A DNA stretch of 64,000 nt, taken from positions 2,296,001 through 2,360,000 of the forward strand of contig CAMQGK010000334.1 of the NCBI GenBank assembly GCA_947000775.1, given 5' to 3'. Below the pieces are notes generated by a model that saw only the letters and a program-made list of their open reading frames with translations, was not told the origin of the DNA and did not search any database. The position numbers were made by a program, and so were the translations under genes. Positions within the stretch are counted from its first letter, which is position 1. Every line of letters starts with the position of its first letter. Shown here one piece after another: positions 1 through 14,531 of this stretch. This DNA is from Pterois miles. Its lineage: Eukaryota; Chordata; Actinopteri; Perciformes; Scorpaenidae.

Positions 1-210
1 TTATGGTAACTGAATTAATGTCGCAAAACTATGGTGGTGATTTATTAAAGTGAAATTTAGTAGACATGCAGCCAAACAGAGTGTGCAGCTGAACAGGAGA
101 AATGGCACCAATGTTAATAAGACATTAGGAGAGTTTCTGCTTCTAAAATGAAAGATGATGCAGCAAAATGCCCCAAAAGTGATTCAAGTCCAGTTAATTA
201 GAGGTCATAC

Positions 211-2740
211 CAGTGGTGCCCTTTGTATGTGTGCAAGGTACTGCAGCAGGCTCTTAGTGTGGTAGATGGTGGGGTGGAGCTCAGGATTGGGGTTCTGCCA
301 CTGGCGATTCAAATCCTCTCCACTCAGAGAACAACGATGACTACAGCAGGAAGGAGACGGCAGGAGAGGGGGAGGATAGAGAGTGGAGGAGAACAGAGCA
401 ACAGCTGGAGAATCCTTCAGGACAAGATTGTGTGTGTGTTAATATAACTAAGCTGTGACCAACATGCAGGCCCAGGTTCGGCAGGTGTTTAGCATCTTTA
501 GTGTGTATACTTGAAAGCTTGTGAGTGTGTGCTCGTTTCTTCCCATCTCTAGACTCACTTTCCATTTACAACTCCATCAGGGTTGAGCATGGGGACTATC
601 TTGAAGATGTAGGCCTCTCTCAGGCTGGCAGCCAGTGGGCTGGTGCCCATCAGGAACTCCAGCGTGCCCTTCATTACCCAGCTGGCGTTGGTCTCTCCAG
701 GGTGCACTCTGGCCGACAGAAAGATCAATGGACGATTCCCTGAAGAGGGAGAAAGAGGGACAAACAGAGGAATGAGAAAAAGAAACAGATTCTTCAATTT
801 AAAGTTTTCGCAGCTGAGAGGCAGTGTCAGTGGACTAAAGTGGACAGAAAACCTATCTGGGAAGCACTGACATGCCCTGATACCCCACGGCTGTTCTAAT
901 GCAGTAATGTAGAGTAGTAATGTAGTAAAATGTTCCTGCGGTGACTCATTTTTAATTAATTAAGCAGTAGAAAAGAACATTTTTGTCACTTATAAGTGAA
1001 TTTCTTTCACATTTTAGAGAACTACCCAGAAGCCTGGCAGGAGGACTCTGGACCTTGAAACTGAGATTATTCTGCTACACAGACTTTTCCCAAAGGATGA
1101 GAATGAACATCCATCACCAAAATGGCTAGATCAGATCTGTCGGTAAGATTTGTCGACACTAACCATACAACAGCCTTTAAATGTTTAGTAGGGCTGCAAC
1201 TGATTATTTTCATTGTTGATTAATCTATTGATTATTTTCCCAATTAACTGATTACTTGTTTGGTCTATAAAATGTCAGAAAAATGTTGATCAGCCCAAGA
1301 TGACACCCTCAAATGTCTTGGTTTGTCCACAACTCCAGGATGCTCCGTTTACTGTCATAGAGGAGTAAAGAAACTTATAAAATATTCACAGTTAAGTAGC
1401 TTTTCTTGAAGAATGACTCAAACCAATTAATTGATTATCAAAATAGTTGTCAATTAATTTAATAGTTGACAACTAATCGATTAATCATTGCAGCTCTAAT
1501 GTTTAGATATTATGGTCCATTACCAAAGGCTTCAAGCTGCCAGTTGTTACCAGGACATCTGACAAAAATATATTTTGGACACCCATGTCAATTTGCACAC
1601 CAATGCGATCATGATAAAAAAAAATTCCAGGACAACTCAATGTCCAATTTTTTATTTCACAAGGATAATCCACTCTATCAATACTAAGAGTCAGAGTCCT
1701 GAGTACAAACAATAAAACTATATCATTCAGTACTAACAGTTTGTCGATCAAGTGTTTTTGTTTTACTGTTTTTTTGTAGACCTGTAGTGATAATTCCAGT
1801 TAGCAGCACCACGGTCGCCATTTTTTCCAAGATTTCTGAAAATCCTGCAGCTGAGATTGTTCTGTTCAGGTATGAGCATGATAGTGAATATATATAAAAA
1901 AGATACATGCATGCAGACCTACAGTGATTTACTCACTAAACTGACAGATGTGATCATTGGAGTTGGACTCTGGCATGGCAGTGATGGTGAGAAGAGGGCA
2001 GCTGTTTCCCCCCAGAGTTTCACAAAGGATGTCCTGTCTCAGGTAGATCTGAGGAGTCCTCATAGCCTCCAGTTTGGACAAGTGCATCTGACGAAACAAT
2101 GACAGAATTACAGTTAACATTTCGCTCTAACATTATTATCTACAGCTTGCATTTAAGCCTCCATCCCTCACACATTTTACTGTTGTATTATTGCTCTGGC
2201 TGTTAATTGGTCTTCTTTGAATCAGACTGGGCTTCTCTATTGTTGCTTGTATTATAAACTATTTGTGCATAGTCATTCTTTATAAAATGCAGTAATAAAA
2301 AACATAGCTATTTACATAATGAGTGTACAATAGTTTGAGAACACAGTAGTTATCCAAGCTCAGATTTGAAGTACATATAAATTATAAAACATGGGAACAA
2401 AACAGTGGACTCTTCACTGGGGTTTTGGCAGAATGGTATAATAATTACTAAAGGAGTTTATGATAAAAACTGACATTTTTGTTGTGAGCAAAACCATAAC
2501 AACTAGGCAATGCAATCAAGAGGTTAAAGTGGTTAGAGATATGTATACTACTAATGGTCTCTAGATTACAGAAAACAGTGGTATTGTAATAATACCTTCA
2601 GAGTGGAGTATGTATAAGGGTAATGATAGGCGAAGTAGCAGACATCATCCTTATGGCTGAAGCTTGTGCTGAAGGTCATTGTATAATAGGACCTCCCTTT
2701 CTGACCACCAGCTGCAATGGAGCTCCGGGCAAAGTGATTC
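211..2740 (-). CDS. agtpbp1: agtpbp1 exons for the start of the M14 carboxypeptidase domain
   Basis: Four exons: 2596-2740, 1937-2087, 559-739 and 211-340. They encode about residues 830-1032. The first two carry the conserved CCP-specific segments AAGGQKG and HKDDVCYFAYHYPYTYSTL. Exon 559-739 holds SARVHPGETNASW, whose His and Glu are zinc ligands in M14 peptidases, and IFKIVPMLNPDGV. Exon 211-340 has SGEDLNRQW, including the family's substrate-binding Arg. Its donor is at 210/209, and the following exon, which should start with the YCDYHGH motif, is not in the window. Confidence 0.95.
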
Positions 2741-5700
2741 CTGTAAAGAAGGACAAAAATTAAATGTTGCACAATATAACCCTTCCACTCAGTGGCCACT
2801 TTATTAGGTACACCTATACAGTCCAGTGCAATTCAATATAACAGCTGTGCCATAAAATAAATAAATTCCTTGGTCAATAATTTGCACATTCCTCAACAAA
2901 CTGTACAGCTCTTACATTTTAAAACAGATATATCGTACCTATTTTTTTATAGTATTTTTCATATTTTTATTGTAATTTTTTGAATTCTATATGTATGTTT
3001 CTTGACTTTTGCAGTGTTTGCTTTTATTTTTATTTACTCTGTTTATTTTTAGGCACCAATATATCAAGGCAAATTCCTTGTATTGATTCTGATTCTTGAT
3101 TCTGATTTTGGAGACACTGTCCGAAATGTGTACATTTAATTATAATCTTTTTACTGAGGTAATAGTTTAGTTTGGTGCTGTCCTGGACTACATTATATTG
3201 AGATATGTTTCCATATTCTGCCCCCTTAATGAATGTTAATAGAGAGGACAAACACCTATATGAAGATGTTAAAAAACGAAAACTAAACCCTAAAGCTCTA
3301 AAACTGAATACTACAAATATGTCCATCCATCCATCCATCGTCAACCGCTTATCCCATTAGGGGTCGCTGGTATTGGGTGAAGGTGGGGTACACCCTGGAC
3401 AGGTCGCCAGTCCATCGCAGGGCAAATAGAGACAGACAACATAGAGACAGACAACCATTCACACTCACATCCACACCTACGGGCAATTTAGAGTCATCAA
3501 TTAACCTAAACAGCATGTCTTTGGACTGTGGGAGGAAGCCGGAGTACCCAGAGAAAACCCATGCTTACACGTGGAGAACATGCAAACTCCACACAGAAGA
3601 GTCCCAAGCCCGGATTCGAACCTGCGACCCTCTTGCTGTGAGGCGACAGCGCTAACCACTGCACCACCGTGCAGCCCCTACTACAAATATGTATCATAAA
3701 AATACTTCATGGAAGTAAGAACAGTTGTATTGAATTGCATTAGATTGCACAGATGTACCTCATGAAATAGCCAGTAAGTATATGTAAAAGTATACATGTA
3801 CTACTTTTTAAATATGTGGTGCAATTTGTGAAGAAATGCTGTAAAAGGTGTGTCACCCTTTCCCTCCAAATGTTCAAATGTTGCTAAGTACATTAACACT
3901 AGGTCATAATTACTTTGTCAGTGTAACAAGCTATAAAGTAGCAACTGTATATAAAATAAAACTATAGCACAGTAGCTGCACTATAGGAAAATTGGTATGC
4001 TGCACGAGAACCGTTCACTTGTCTCATGTAACTGTAACACTAATTAAAAAGGTAGTTTTGCCCTCTCCCCTTCTGAGTGCACCTACTTGTAGTAACAGAT
4101 GTCTGTTCCTGTTCTGACCCAGCAAGGCCTGCCACTGATCGCCTCCTGCACGGAGTACATCAGCACCTGCATGCCTGCAAGCACACATACACACAAGGAA
4201 AAGACCCTCACACAAAAGCTGAAAATGTGTAATGTCTGACGCTCGAGTGACCCGATACAGACTAACTGCAGGTCAAAAGCCTATAAATTCAATACAGTCT
4301 AATTTAATATTTAGAAAAATATACAAATCTTCTGTAGGTCAGATGGAGAATGATAAACTGCTGGGTGTTTCACATGTCGCTGTGCATCTCACCGTAGTTG
4401 AACTGGCTGTTTGACTTCTCAGAGTTGATAATGTTGAAGCGGTAGGTGGTTCCAACACGCATGCCGCTCACCTCAAAGTAGAACCACTGGTGGTAGTGAT
4501 TACTGTTGATGTCTGAATTCAGCACCAGGTCATACTCATATCTAGAAAAACACCACAACATAAACTGTAAATGGGGAGCCAAACCACCATCAACCATAAG
4601 CAATACTTCTTTGTTTTTAATCTAATTTCTGCAAAATAGACGTAAGATGTAGGTGGAAAATAATAAAAGCTGACCACAGCTTTAAATGTAATTATAATGC
4701 CAGAAGGTGATTTAATTAAAACTGGACGTCTACTTGTGTAGTTCTTTCTCATTCCCATGTAACTGATGTGATAATAAATACTTACTTCCTAATTTGAACG
4801 GCCTTCCTGAGGTTGCCAGACTCAAACTGAGAGTTGAACTTCAGTGATTCACCATCATCTTCAATCACAGGACAACTGAAACACAACAAATGTGGATGGT
4901 AGATTGAGCTAATCCACTTTGTGACTGTCACAACTCCCAGCACTATCAGAAAAAGGACAAACTGCAGCTTTTAGCTCCATTTAGCCCGAGTGATGTAATG
5001 CTTTATGTTAGCAGACTCACTCAGTAAAAGGGACTCACCTGGGAATGTCCAGGTCGTAAACTACTTTATCCACAATATCATTAGGATGAATCAGCCTCTC
5101 AATGTCCTGGAATATCTTGGACCTGAGGGACAAACAAACTCATCATTAACACAATGGATGGACAAATATGTTTCTCATTAAAAATATTGCGCTTTAATGA
5201 GGATAATGGAATAGGCTATAGGAAATGCCTTTTCCCGCCACATCAAAGTTAAAAGTGTTAACTATAGCTCACATTCAGTCTGAAAAGCCAATTTGGACTG
5301 CCACGCAGAACCCAGAAAATAACCACATGATTGCATTTAACTTCTTATAAATTGTGCCTGGAAATTACAATGTGTCCTTAGAAAAAGCATAACAAAAACA
5401 TCACTATTACTGTGGCTCCAAAAGGTCTGTCTGGAGCCCCACAAGTCGGCATTAAGTCATCCATCTGTACTGTGAGGCAAAGTTTAAAATTATTCTAAAT
5501 ACAAAATATTTGCTCACAAATAGTAAATCTTTCTGACATGGCAAACACCACAGTACACTGCAGTGCAATTAATTTCTTTTTTCAGTTTTATTCTATTCCT
5601 TTAGATGGTTTCTATACGTGTGCCCTCTTCAGTTTGAGTACCAAACGATACTGTACCTCCAAATCACAATTTTCATAACAATGTCTCACCTCTGTACACC

Positions 5701-8700
5701 ATAAACTCTCTCCTGAAGGGGTTCCCTAAATGTTGCAGCTACATGGCCAAAGTAGTCTGGGTAAGCCACTTCAGCATACTGGGGTACGGAGCGTGTTCCC
5801 TTCACCATCTCCACGTAAAGGTCGGGGTCATGCAGCGGGAGGAGCAGCGCCGTGTCTGGCACCTCCAGAACTGCTCCCTCGTCCTCTGCACCCTCTGAGC
5901 CACAATCTGAACCACACCCTCCTCCCACGCGACGAGCAGCGATGCCCCCCAAGAGCAGAGGAGACTGTATGTGCCTCGTGGCATTGACTGGAGATCCTTC
6001 TTGTTTGACTCCCCTTCCTCCTTCTTCTCCTGTGTTCAGAGCCCCCTCCTCTTCTAGGGAGACGCAGTCCAACACATGTGCTAGGTCCTGTTCTATCATC
6101 TGGCCTTGAGAAGAAGGCCTGGTGATGGAGGACAATGTTGTATGTGTGTCTGTGGAAGGAATGTGGGCCTCCTCTTTTTTGTCTTGGTCCTTGGTGAGGC
6201 GGATGGAGTCCAGTTCTAGAGGTGTTAGAGGAGCAGGGGGAGCAGGAGTGGGCACTGAAGGAGAAGCCAGGGCGTGTTGTCCTTTGGTAGGGTTGCAGTC
6301 CTCCTGAGAGCTCAATATGGGGACATGCTTTGGGGACAGAGCTTGAGCTGTGGGCACTATGATTGGCCGAGAAGCTCGAGTTGAAGCTGATGATGAGGAG
6401 GAAGATGATGATGAAGATGTGGTAGAGGCACTCTTTGAGGATTCAAAGTTATAACCCTGTAGGAATAAAGTATAGCAAAAAGAAAAAAAAAAGATACACT
6501 GATGTCATATTGCTGTGACCATGTTGTATAAAGCGTCTCATAATAATTCAGTCTGACACGAGTGCTGACATTAAGCCAATTCGATCAAACTTTAACAGTA
6601 CATGTTAAAAATCTACCTACATAACAGAGTATTGTGCCTACACATTGTTTAACACTGTCACATACTTACTTATTCATACACCAGTTCAGCTATAATTCAT
6701 GTTGGATTAAAAGGATGTTTTGGTCATTTATCCCCATGACATCTTGTCAACATGGACATAAATTACTGACCTGGAAATCTTCAGAAAGCTCCAAGAAGAA
6801 CCTCTCATAGACCCTCAACTCTTCGTACGGACGGCCAGGGTTCTTTTTGGGATGTAGCTTGTTTAGGTCCGTCTCTATGTCGTCATTCTGATCAAAAAGA
6901 CACAAAGGGAACACTCATCAAATGTAAAACTTCAGAGGTTGGATTGCATTGCATTCTGTTGCTATAGAGGGAATATATGCAATGGAGAAAACAAGGGAAA
7001 ACAGAACTACAGCTGATGAGAAAATAAAAAAGTGAAACAACAACTCGCTTATTTGTGAGGCTGGTTAATTTTAGGGGAATTTTATTACGCTTAGATAGCA
7101 AATATAGTTGACGTGTTTGACATAGTGATACGAGAGTGTTAGACACTGTCTGATGAGTTGTGCTTGGTAAATTATGACTGCCCTCTGCTGGAAATTTAGG
7201 GGAGCTAAAACTCTATCCTCAAATGACACAATCTGTAGAGAGTCACTATTATAGGATGATTATTTGCATTGTTGATTATATTCTCAATTGATTGACTAGT
7301 TGTTTGGTCTATAAAATGTCAGAAAAAGGTGAAAAATTTTGATCAGTGTTTGTATCGTCCACAGCTCAAAGATAATCACTGTCACAGAGGAGTAAAGAAA
7401 ACAGAAAACATTCACATTTAAGAAGCTGGAATCAGAGAATTTTTACTTTTTTTCTTAAAAAATGACTCAAAGTGATTATCAAAATAGCTGGTGATTAATT
7501 GAACAGTTGACAACTAATTGTTTAATCGATTAATTGATGCAGCTCTAAAATATTATATAATGAAAAAGTCCTAAAATATCAATAACGGTATGCTAATGTA
7601 ATGATTTAGGATTTTTAAACAAATGGTCTATTTATATTACACACTTCATGAAGGTCAATAATGGTGCAAAAATGCTGATGTAAATGTAAATGTAGATGTA
7701 AATTACTTAGGCCTACATTCACCACTGTCACACAGAGAAAACACACTCTACATTTTGAACACTTAGTGCAACACATTAAGTTGCCATGTGAAATATGGTG
7801 TGTACATGCGAGTGATGAATGTTACCGCAGCGCGCTGATCCTTCTCGTCCTCCTCATTCTCGGTATCGTTCTCTGTGTCTGCGTCTGTCTCCTCGTTATC
7901 GTCGCTTTCGTCCACCACATCATCCACTGGGTACACAAACACACACAAACATTAGGAGGCGACTGACCTTAAAACAAACATTTTCCTTTGTTTTGCCCAG
8001 GCTGGGAGCTTATTATTTTCCAAAGTGTGTATAAGGCTGTACTGGTAGAACTCAACAGACTTTGGTCATTAAGTTTTATCGCTATGACAGTCATGAACAG
8101 AGAAAATGTTAACCAAAAGATGTGAACAGCCATGATTCAGAGATGAGTGAGAGATTTAGAGGACAGAAGAAATTATGAGTATATTTCTTCAAAGACACTG
8201 AGCTGGTGATCTCACTGACAAGTTGATGTAATAGCAGTAGCTTGTTATGTTACACTGTTCTCCATGGTTGAGTTACTGACATCACTGACATGTTTTTGGG
8301 AATATAGAGGAGTTAACACAGCTTTACGTTAAGGCTGTGGCAGTTACTGTTGCCAATTAGAGCTGTCAAAATGGTGGCATAGATCATAGTTTTTATGGAG
8401 TTCCTGATTTTTGCACTCTCCAGGAAATGAACTAGAATGTGTGGACATGTACACCATCGCGCAGATTCAATTAAGCTTAGCGCTACAAGAATTTTAATAT
8501 TTAATTAGATTAAAGGTGCTAAATTCAAAATTCAGAGCATTACTATAGTATGAAACAAGAATTTGCGATATAAACATAGAGTAGACTAATTTTACCGGAG
8601 CAGAAAATGTATGTCACTCTCCTTCTGTGTGTGCTGTAATCAGAGCTTCTCTGTGCTTTATTTAAATAGCCAGTCCGGCGGTGCATGCATATTCATGCAT

Positions 8701-11700
8701 ATGAGTCCCAGTGTGTGAGCCCCCCTGACTAGCTAATCGCCGCCGCTCTGTGTTGATACGGCAGTTACTGATAACGCCGTCCAGACCACCACCCCCCACC
8801 CACCCCACCAAACACGGTTAGCTCTATCAGCACTGTTGCCAATTGTTGCATTGCTCATGCTGTTAGCGCCGTTAGTTACTAGCCACCGGCTCAGCTGTCG
8901 CCATATTAAGGGCTGCATGGAGGCAATCCTTCTATTACAGCTATGCTCTTCATTTGGAATTTAGCACTGTTAAAGGAAGAGCAAAGGGGCTCAAATATTT
9001 CATCAGACAGCCTGTAGACACAAGGAGGCAAATTAGTTGAGTACAGTGCAAGTACAGTCTACTAGTGAGCAAGCAGGAGCACTAAGCAATGTGCACTAAG
9101 CATCTTTATTACACTTTTTTTACTAACACATATCATGTGTTAGTGTAGTGAAGTTAGAGTATGACGTGAGGTGAATGAGAAAGCAGCAGTGAGTGAGTCT
9201 ATGTATTCTGAGGATGGAGTTGTTTCTTACGTACGTCTTACCCTTCTTTAAGGGCCTGATGCAGAGCTGATGAATTTTTCTTCCTGTAAGGTACATTGTG
9301 TGCAGCAGTGTTGCAATTAACCATTTATGCTGTCCAGGGATGTAAGCATTATTTGTGTGTGTCTGTGTATTATGCAGGACTAAATATAGAAACGATTACA
9401 AAAAGTCTACTGTATATGTCTGTCTGTAGTGCGTAATCATCAATGAAAGGCATGCGCATACACTGTGATATGCTGGGGCACTCTCTAGTGGTGTGTGTGC
9501 GTCTGTGTGTGTGTCCTGTGTTCTCACCCCCAGGTGGCTGGCTGTAGAGCTGTGCCACAGGCCCGACAGCAGGTACATGTGGCAGCTGGTAGTGGAAGGC
9601 TGATTTGATGGTGGGCAGAGGCAGACGGTTCTTAGGAAAACACTTCCTCATGATGAGACTCGAGGTGTTGACAAGAGGATCCAGAGTCCGTACAGGGAGA
9701 CACTCCTTGAAATAAAACCACACAGAAAGTAGAGATTTAGCAATACGGCGTGTGTTAGTGTGTGTGCGCAGTACATACGTGTTGAATGCCGTAATTGTTA
9801 GCCATGTGTACGCCACATTCTCACTCACGGTGGATGAGTTGTAGAGGATCCTCATGCCATCAGCGTCTACGAAGGCTTTCCTGCCGAGCTTGATGTTGGT
9901 GATGTTCCTGAGGCAGACCAGCAACCCTTTGCGAATCAGCATGTGGCGATGTCGTGTGTCATTGCGATGCCAGTCCTGGTACAGAACCAGCAGGACAGGC
10001 ACATATCCGCCATCCACTGCACGGCGAGCATTTGTTTCTGCAAAGGGAAGAAGTGGGAGAGGGAGATGAAGAAGCACTAGTTATTTGTACTTCATTACTG
10101 AGGAATGGGATGAAGAACTTGAAATCCATGATGAATGATCATTAACTGTGTTTACGTCACAGAAAATCAGTCCAGGGCAGGGAAAGCATTAATGATGATG
10201 GAGGTGAGAGAGGCGGAAGGAACCAGCACCAATTAAGAATCACTACAGTAATGAGTCAAAAGTCAATGCTACCAAAGCAAATTACTCACTGGACTTGAGC
10301 AGTGCTCCCAGTGCATCCAGAGTTACCCTGTTGATTTAGAGACAAGGCAAATGGGTTACAAACCTCAATGACAGATTTAAAGTTGTCACTAGTTTGTTGT
10401 AACACAGTATTCATACTGTCTCATTAACACAACCAACTGCTTACTTCAGCAGGCTGGTGTTCTTCTTGCTGTATGGCGCGACTATCTTGAACATGAGCTC
10501 CACCACTCCGTTCTTGCCCAAAGAAATAGCATTCACCGCTTTACAAACACAAAGGAGGACATATCAGGCAACTCCAACAGAGAATAACAACATTTAGAGA
10601 GGAGTATTTCAATGTTTTAATTAACTTACAGTTGGTGGAATAAACCCTGAGAACCTGCAGGCAGGGCAGAAGCAGTCTGACATTCTGTAGGTTCTGTTTC
10701 ATTAAATTGACTGTGGTGTTCAGCGCTCCGCTCAAACGTGCCTTCACTCCAAACTTTCTGTCTGAACATACAATCATGCACAGAATACTTCACTAGATTT
10801 CAGTGTTTTCTGCCAAATACTAAATAACGAGTCTTAAATGCACCCTGTAGAGTTTTTGACCACTTGTAGCGCTACAGAGCAATGTTTTTACGAATTTACG
10901 TTTTGTTTGTATTGCACGCACACAAACACGCACAGTGTGATTCACATGCTGTTCCACTGATGAAGTGGCAGTAACTAGGTCGTAGTCAGTGTTACCAGTG
11001 TTATGCTGTGTTCAGGCGTACATACTTGCCCACCGCCCCCTCTGTCGTTTAACTTTTTTATAGAAATAAAAATTTTCACATTTCAGTAAAGTTCGCAGCA
11101 GAAGCTCGAAAGGGCAGACACACAGCCATCCAATGTTAAAGGTCAAAGTAAGCGCTCGACAAATATTGAGCATCATCTTTGTTGTAAAATGTCTGGTAAC
11201 ATTGATGTTGTCAAAACTTTATTAACCGGTGGGACACTTTCCTCACATGACATCCCTAGCAGTAACGCGCCAAGAAATATAGCCATGCACCAGCAAATGC
11301 AGTGAAGAAGAAGACTGTCAGCAAGGATGTAAAGAATGCACAATTTAAAATGTCTCAAAAACTGACTTTGCAAATGTTTTAAGAGCAAAGACATGCACTG
11401 AATGTGTTTGTTAGACCTCAACACGTAACGTGTTTTGCAATGCAGCTCAACAACCGCATAGACAAGATTTTAGCTGACATAAGTGACATAACATTTTGGT
11501 CATATAACAAATTCAGACGACAAGAGCAAACTCAATAAAATATCAATGATGACAAACATTAGTTAATACCCTGATTTAAATTGGTGGTGTGGTAAAGTGT
11601 GACATTAAACCTACCTTTTGGGCCAACCTTGGCGAGCAGTGAGTGCAGCTCTAGCATGAGCTCCTCACTTTGAGGCAACTCTTTATTGACAGTGATCAGA

Positions 11701-14468
11701 ATTTGGAATAATATTCCCGTTCCTCCTTTAGACACAAATACTCCCACCCTGCGACCTCTGCCTAAAGACAAAAAACATTAATAAAACAGCATTAGATGTG
11801 ATAAAACAGATTCAAGATGGGAATATGCAGTTGAAATCCTGGAACGCACAAACTTAAAACATTACTACTTCATTTATCCCAGCTAAATTTACAATTTACT
11901 ACCACTGCTCCATTTATTACAGTGGTACAATGAATTGTTTCTGAATATATTTACTACTATTCACATGAAAAATTAATGCAACCCCAACCGTTTTTTCTAC
12001 ATTAGAAATGGCCGTTAAATTGCCCACTACATGCACAGTAACGCTGTGTTCACATTACGAGTGACACACCAACAGGCTACAAGTTATTTTCAGTGGAAGC
12101 TGGTGATATGAAGCTGACGCCCATCAAGCAGCGACAAGTGACACACTACAAATAAAGCTGAGCTGGTCTCAACTCTTTTCAATGCTTCAATGAGATGGTG
12201 AAGCGTCAACCAATCATATGTTTTTGTTTCACCCTGTTTCATTCAGTCTAAAAGAAAAGCCATTAGCCTGTTCTCAGTACTATTTAACGAGATAACTACG
12301 TCAACGACTGCTTGAGCAAGATGTCAACAGCGACTAGCCAACAATGTAGCTGGCCATGCTGGCCGTTTTGTTGCTTTTGTTGCTTGCAGCATAAGTGATT
12401 ATCCAGCACAGAAATAAATGTTATCAGCTCTCAAAATCAAGGCATAAACTAATCATCAATTTTGAAAAACAAAAAAACTTAGCTCACCCACAGTCAGTAG
12501 CTCTCTGAGGATGTACAAAATGTTCAGAGTGGTCTGGACATCCCTGGTGTTCTGTGGAAGCCACACACACAACACTTGTTAAACCACATACAGGTACATA
12601 TCATGAATTATAAAAATATGTGCAATTGCCTCTTTGGACATTATTTTAATTGAAAATTTAACAATGTGACTTCTGCAGCAGGATGCATTTCTTATGTCTC
12701 TGCATGAATGTTTTAAACAGTGAGCTTATTCTGAAAAAGCTCACATCATGGATGTCTGTAAGGTTTAAGAAGGATGTCTCAAAGGGAGGGAAATACAGCT
12801 TCTTAGGGAAGTAGTTTGGCATTTAGTAGTAGGGTTGGGCAATATGGAGAAAATCAAATATCACAATATTCTTTATCAAATACCTCAATATCAATATTGT
12901 GACGATATTTTAGGCTTGACTATTGGAGCGTGCACAAAATATTTACACAATGAGATTTTTGATAATCATAAGTAATGTGGATATAGTGACCAAGTGGGTA
13001 AGGGCAAATAATAGAATAGTAAGAACAGTCTGGTAAATTCAGAAAAATACATCACTTTACTGTAACGGGGCCTTTAAAACCATGAAAAGGCAACACTTGT
13101 GTCACATTACAATATTCCAAATCTAAGACGATACGTTAGTCTCATTTCAGGATATTGATATAATATCAATATATTGCCCAGCTGGACAGCAAATATGACG
13201 CTACCACCAGCAGCTGGTTAGCTTAGCGTAGCAGAAAGACTAATAAGTCTTTGATAGTCAAAATTGTAGGAAACCACTCTATCTATTTGTGCAAACAGAA
13301 GTAAAAACTACAGAGTAAGCTTTGTGTTTAAGTGTTGTCTTGTACTGATCTGCAATCTCCAGTTGTGTTGATGAGTGAGCTGACCTCCAGTGAAGCCAGG
13401 ATGACCTCCATGCCAGTGGAGCCTTTGGACATCACCTCTTTTCCACTCTTCTCTGCAACACACAGCGAAATAAAAAGGATTAGAAATGTGAAGACTGTTC
13501 TGCATTATACAAAACAACTGAGGGGCTTCTCACGCGAGCAAAGTGAGGGTTGTTATTCCAAGTACAGCGTGTACTCGGTCAACCATTAAAGACAAGGCAC
13601 AATGTCACGGTGGATTATCTTGGAACGTGTGAAGACCACTGTCCTAGGTTACTTATAATTGCAAAGATTCTGCTGCATCTTTAAATCACAATTTTACATT
13701 TACTCAAGTATGAGCTTCTGCACACAAGCTTTGTCATCACCCTCTTTGAAACTGTCCCCCTGTGAGGTTTACAGAGGATTTTATATAGGGGGCGGCAGTA
13801 GCTCAGTCTGTAGGGAGTTGGCTTGGGAACCGGAGGGTCACCGGTTCAAGTCCCGACCAAAAACTGAGTGTGAACTGGTAGCTGGAGAGGTGCCAGTTTA
13901 CCTCTTGGGCACTGCCGAGGTGCCTCTGAGCAAGGCACCAAACCCCCAACTGCTCGGGGCGCTTGTCTGGAGCAGCCCCCTCACTCTGACATCTCTCCAT
14001 TACTGCATGTGTGTGTGTGTTTGTGTGCATGTACCATGTATAAGTTAAAACAGAGTGTAAATTGAATTTCCCCACTGTGGGACTAATAAAGGTTGATCTT
14101 CTTCTATATCACTTGCTGATGATCTTACACACGTGAGGAGTTCATGTTTCTGGAATTGCACGCAGCAGGTGGATATGGAAACGAAAGGTGTTGAGAACGC
14201 AGCTTTCATGATGGATGATCTGGCACCGAAAAGCAGGTGAAAGGTACATTACAGACCACAAACACAACTGGTGTGTACACCCACAAACAAACACACACAC
14301 GTAACACTTTCCACAAACCCAGTTCCCACACATAAAACTATGTGCATATCTGAGCATGTGAACACAGGCACATGGCAAAGTTCAGCGCCTCGGAAAGCGG
14401 TGAAATATTTCTGTCATACCAGACTTTTTAAAGCTCCTCAAAACAAACTGACATTTCAACGCAATCCT

Positions 14469-14531
<63 letters not shown>

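Noticed and set aside
4024..4215. 63-codon minus-strand frame
   Set aside because: It is an out-of-frame reading of the genuine agtpbp1 exon 4087-4174.
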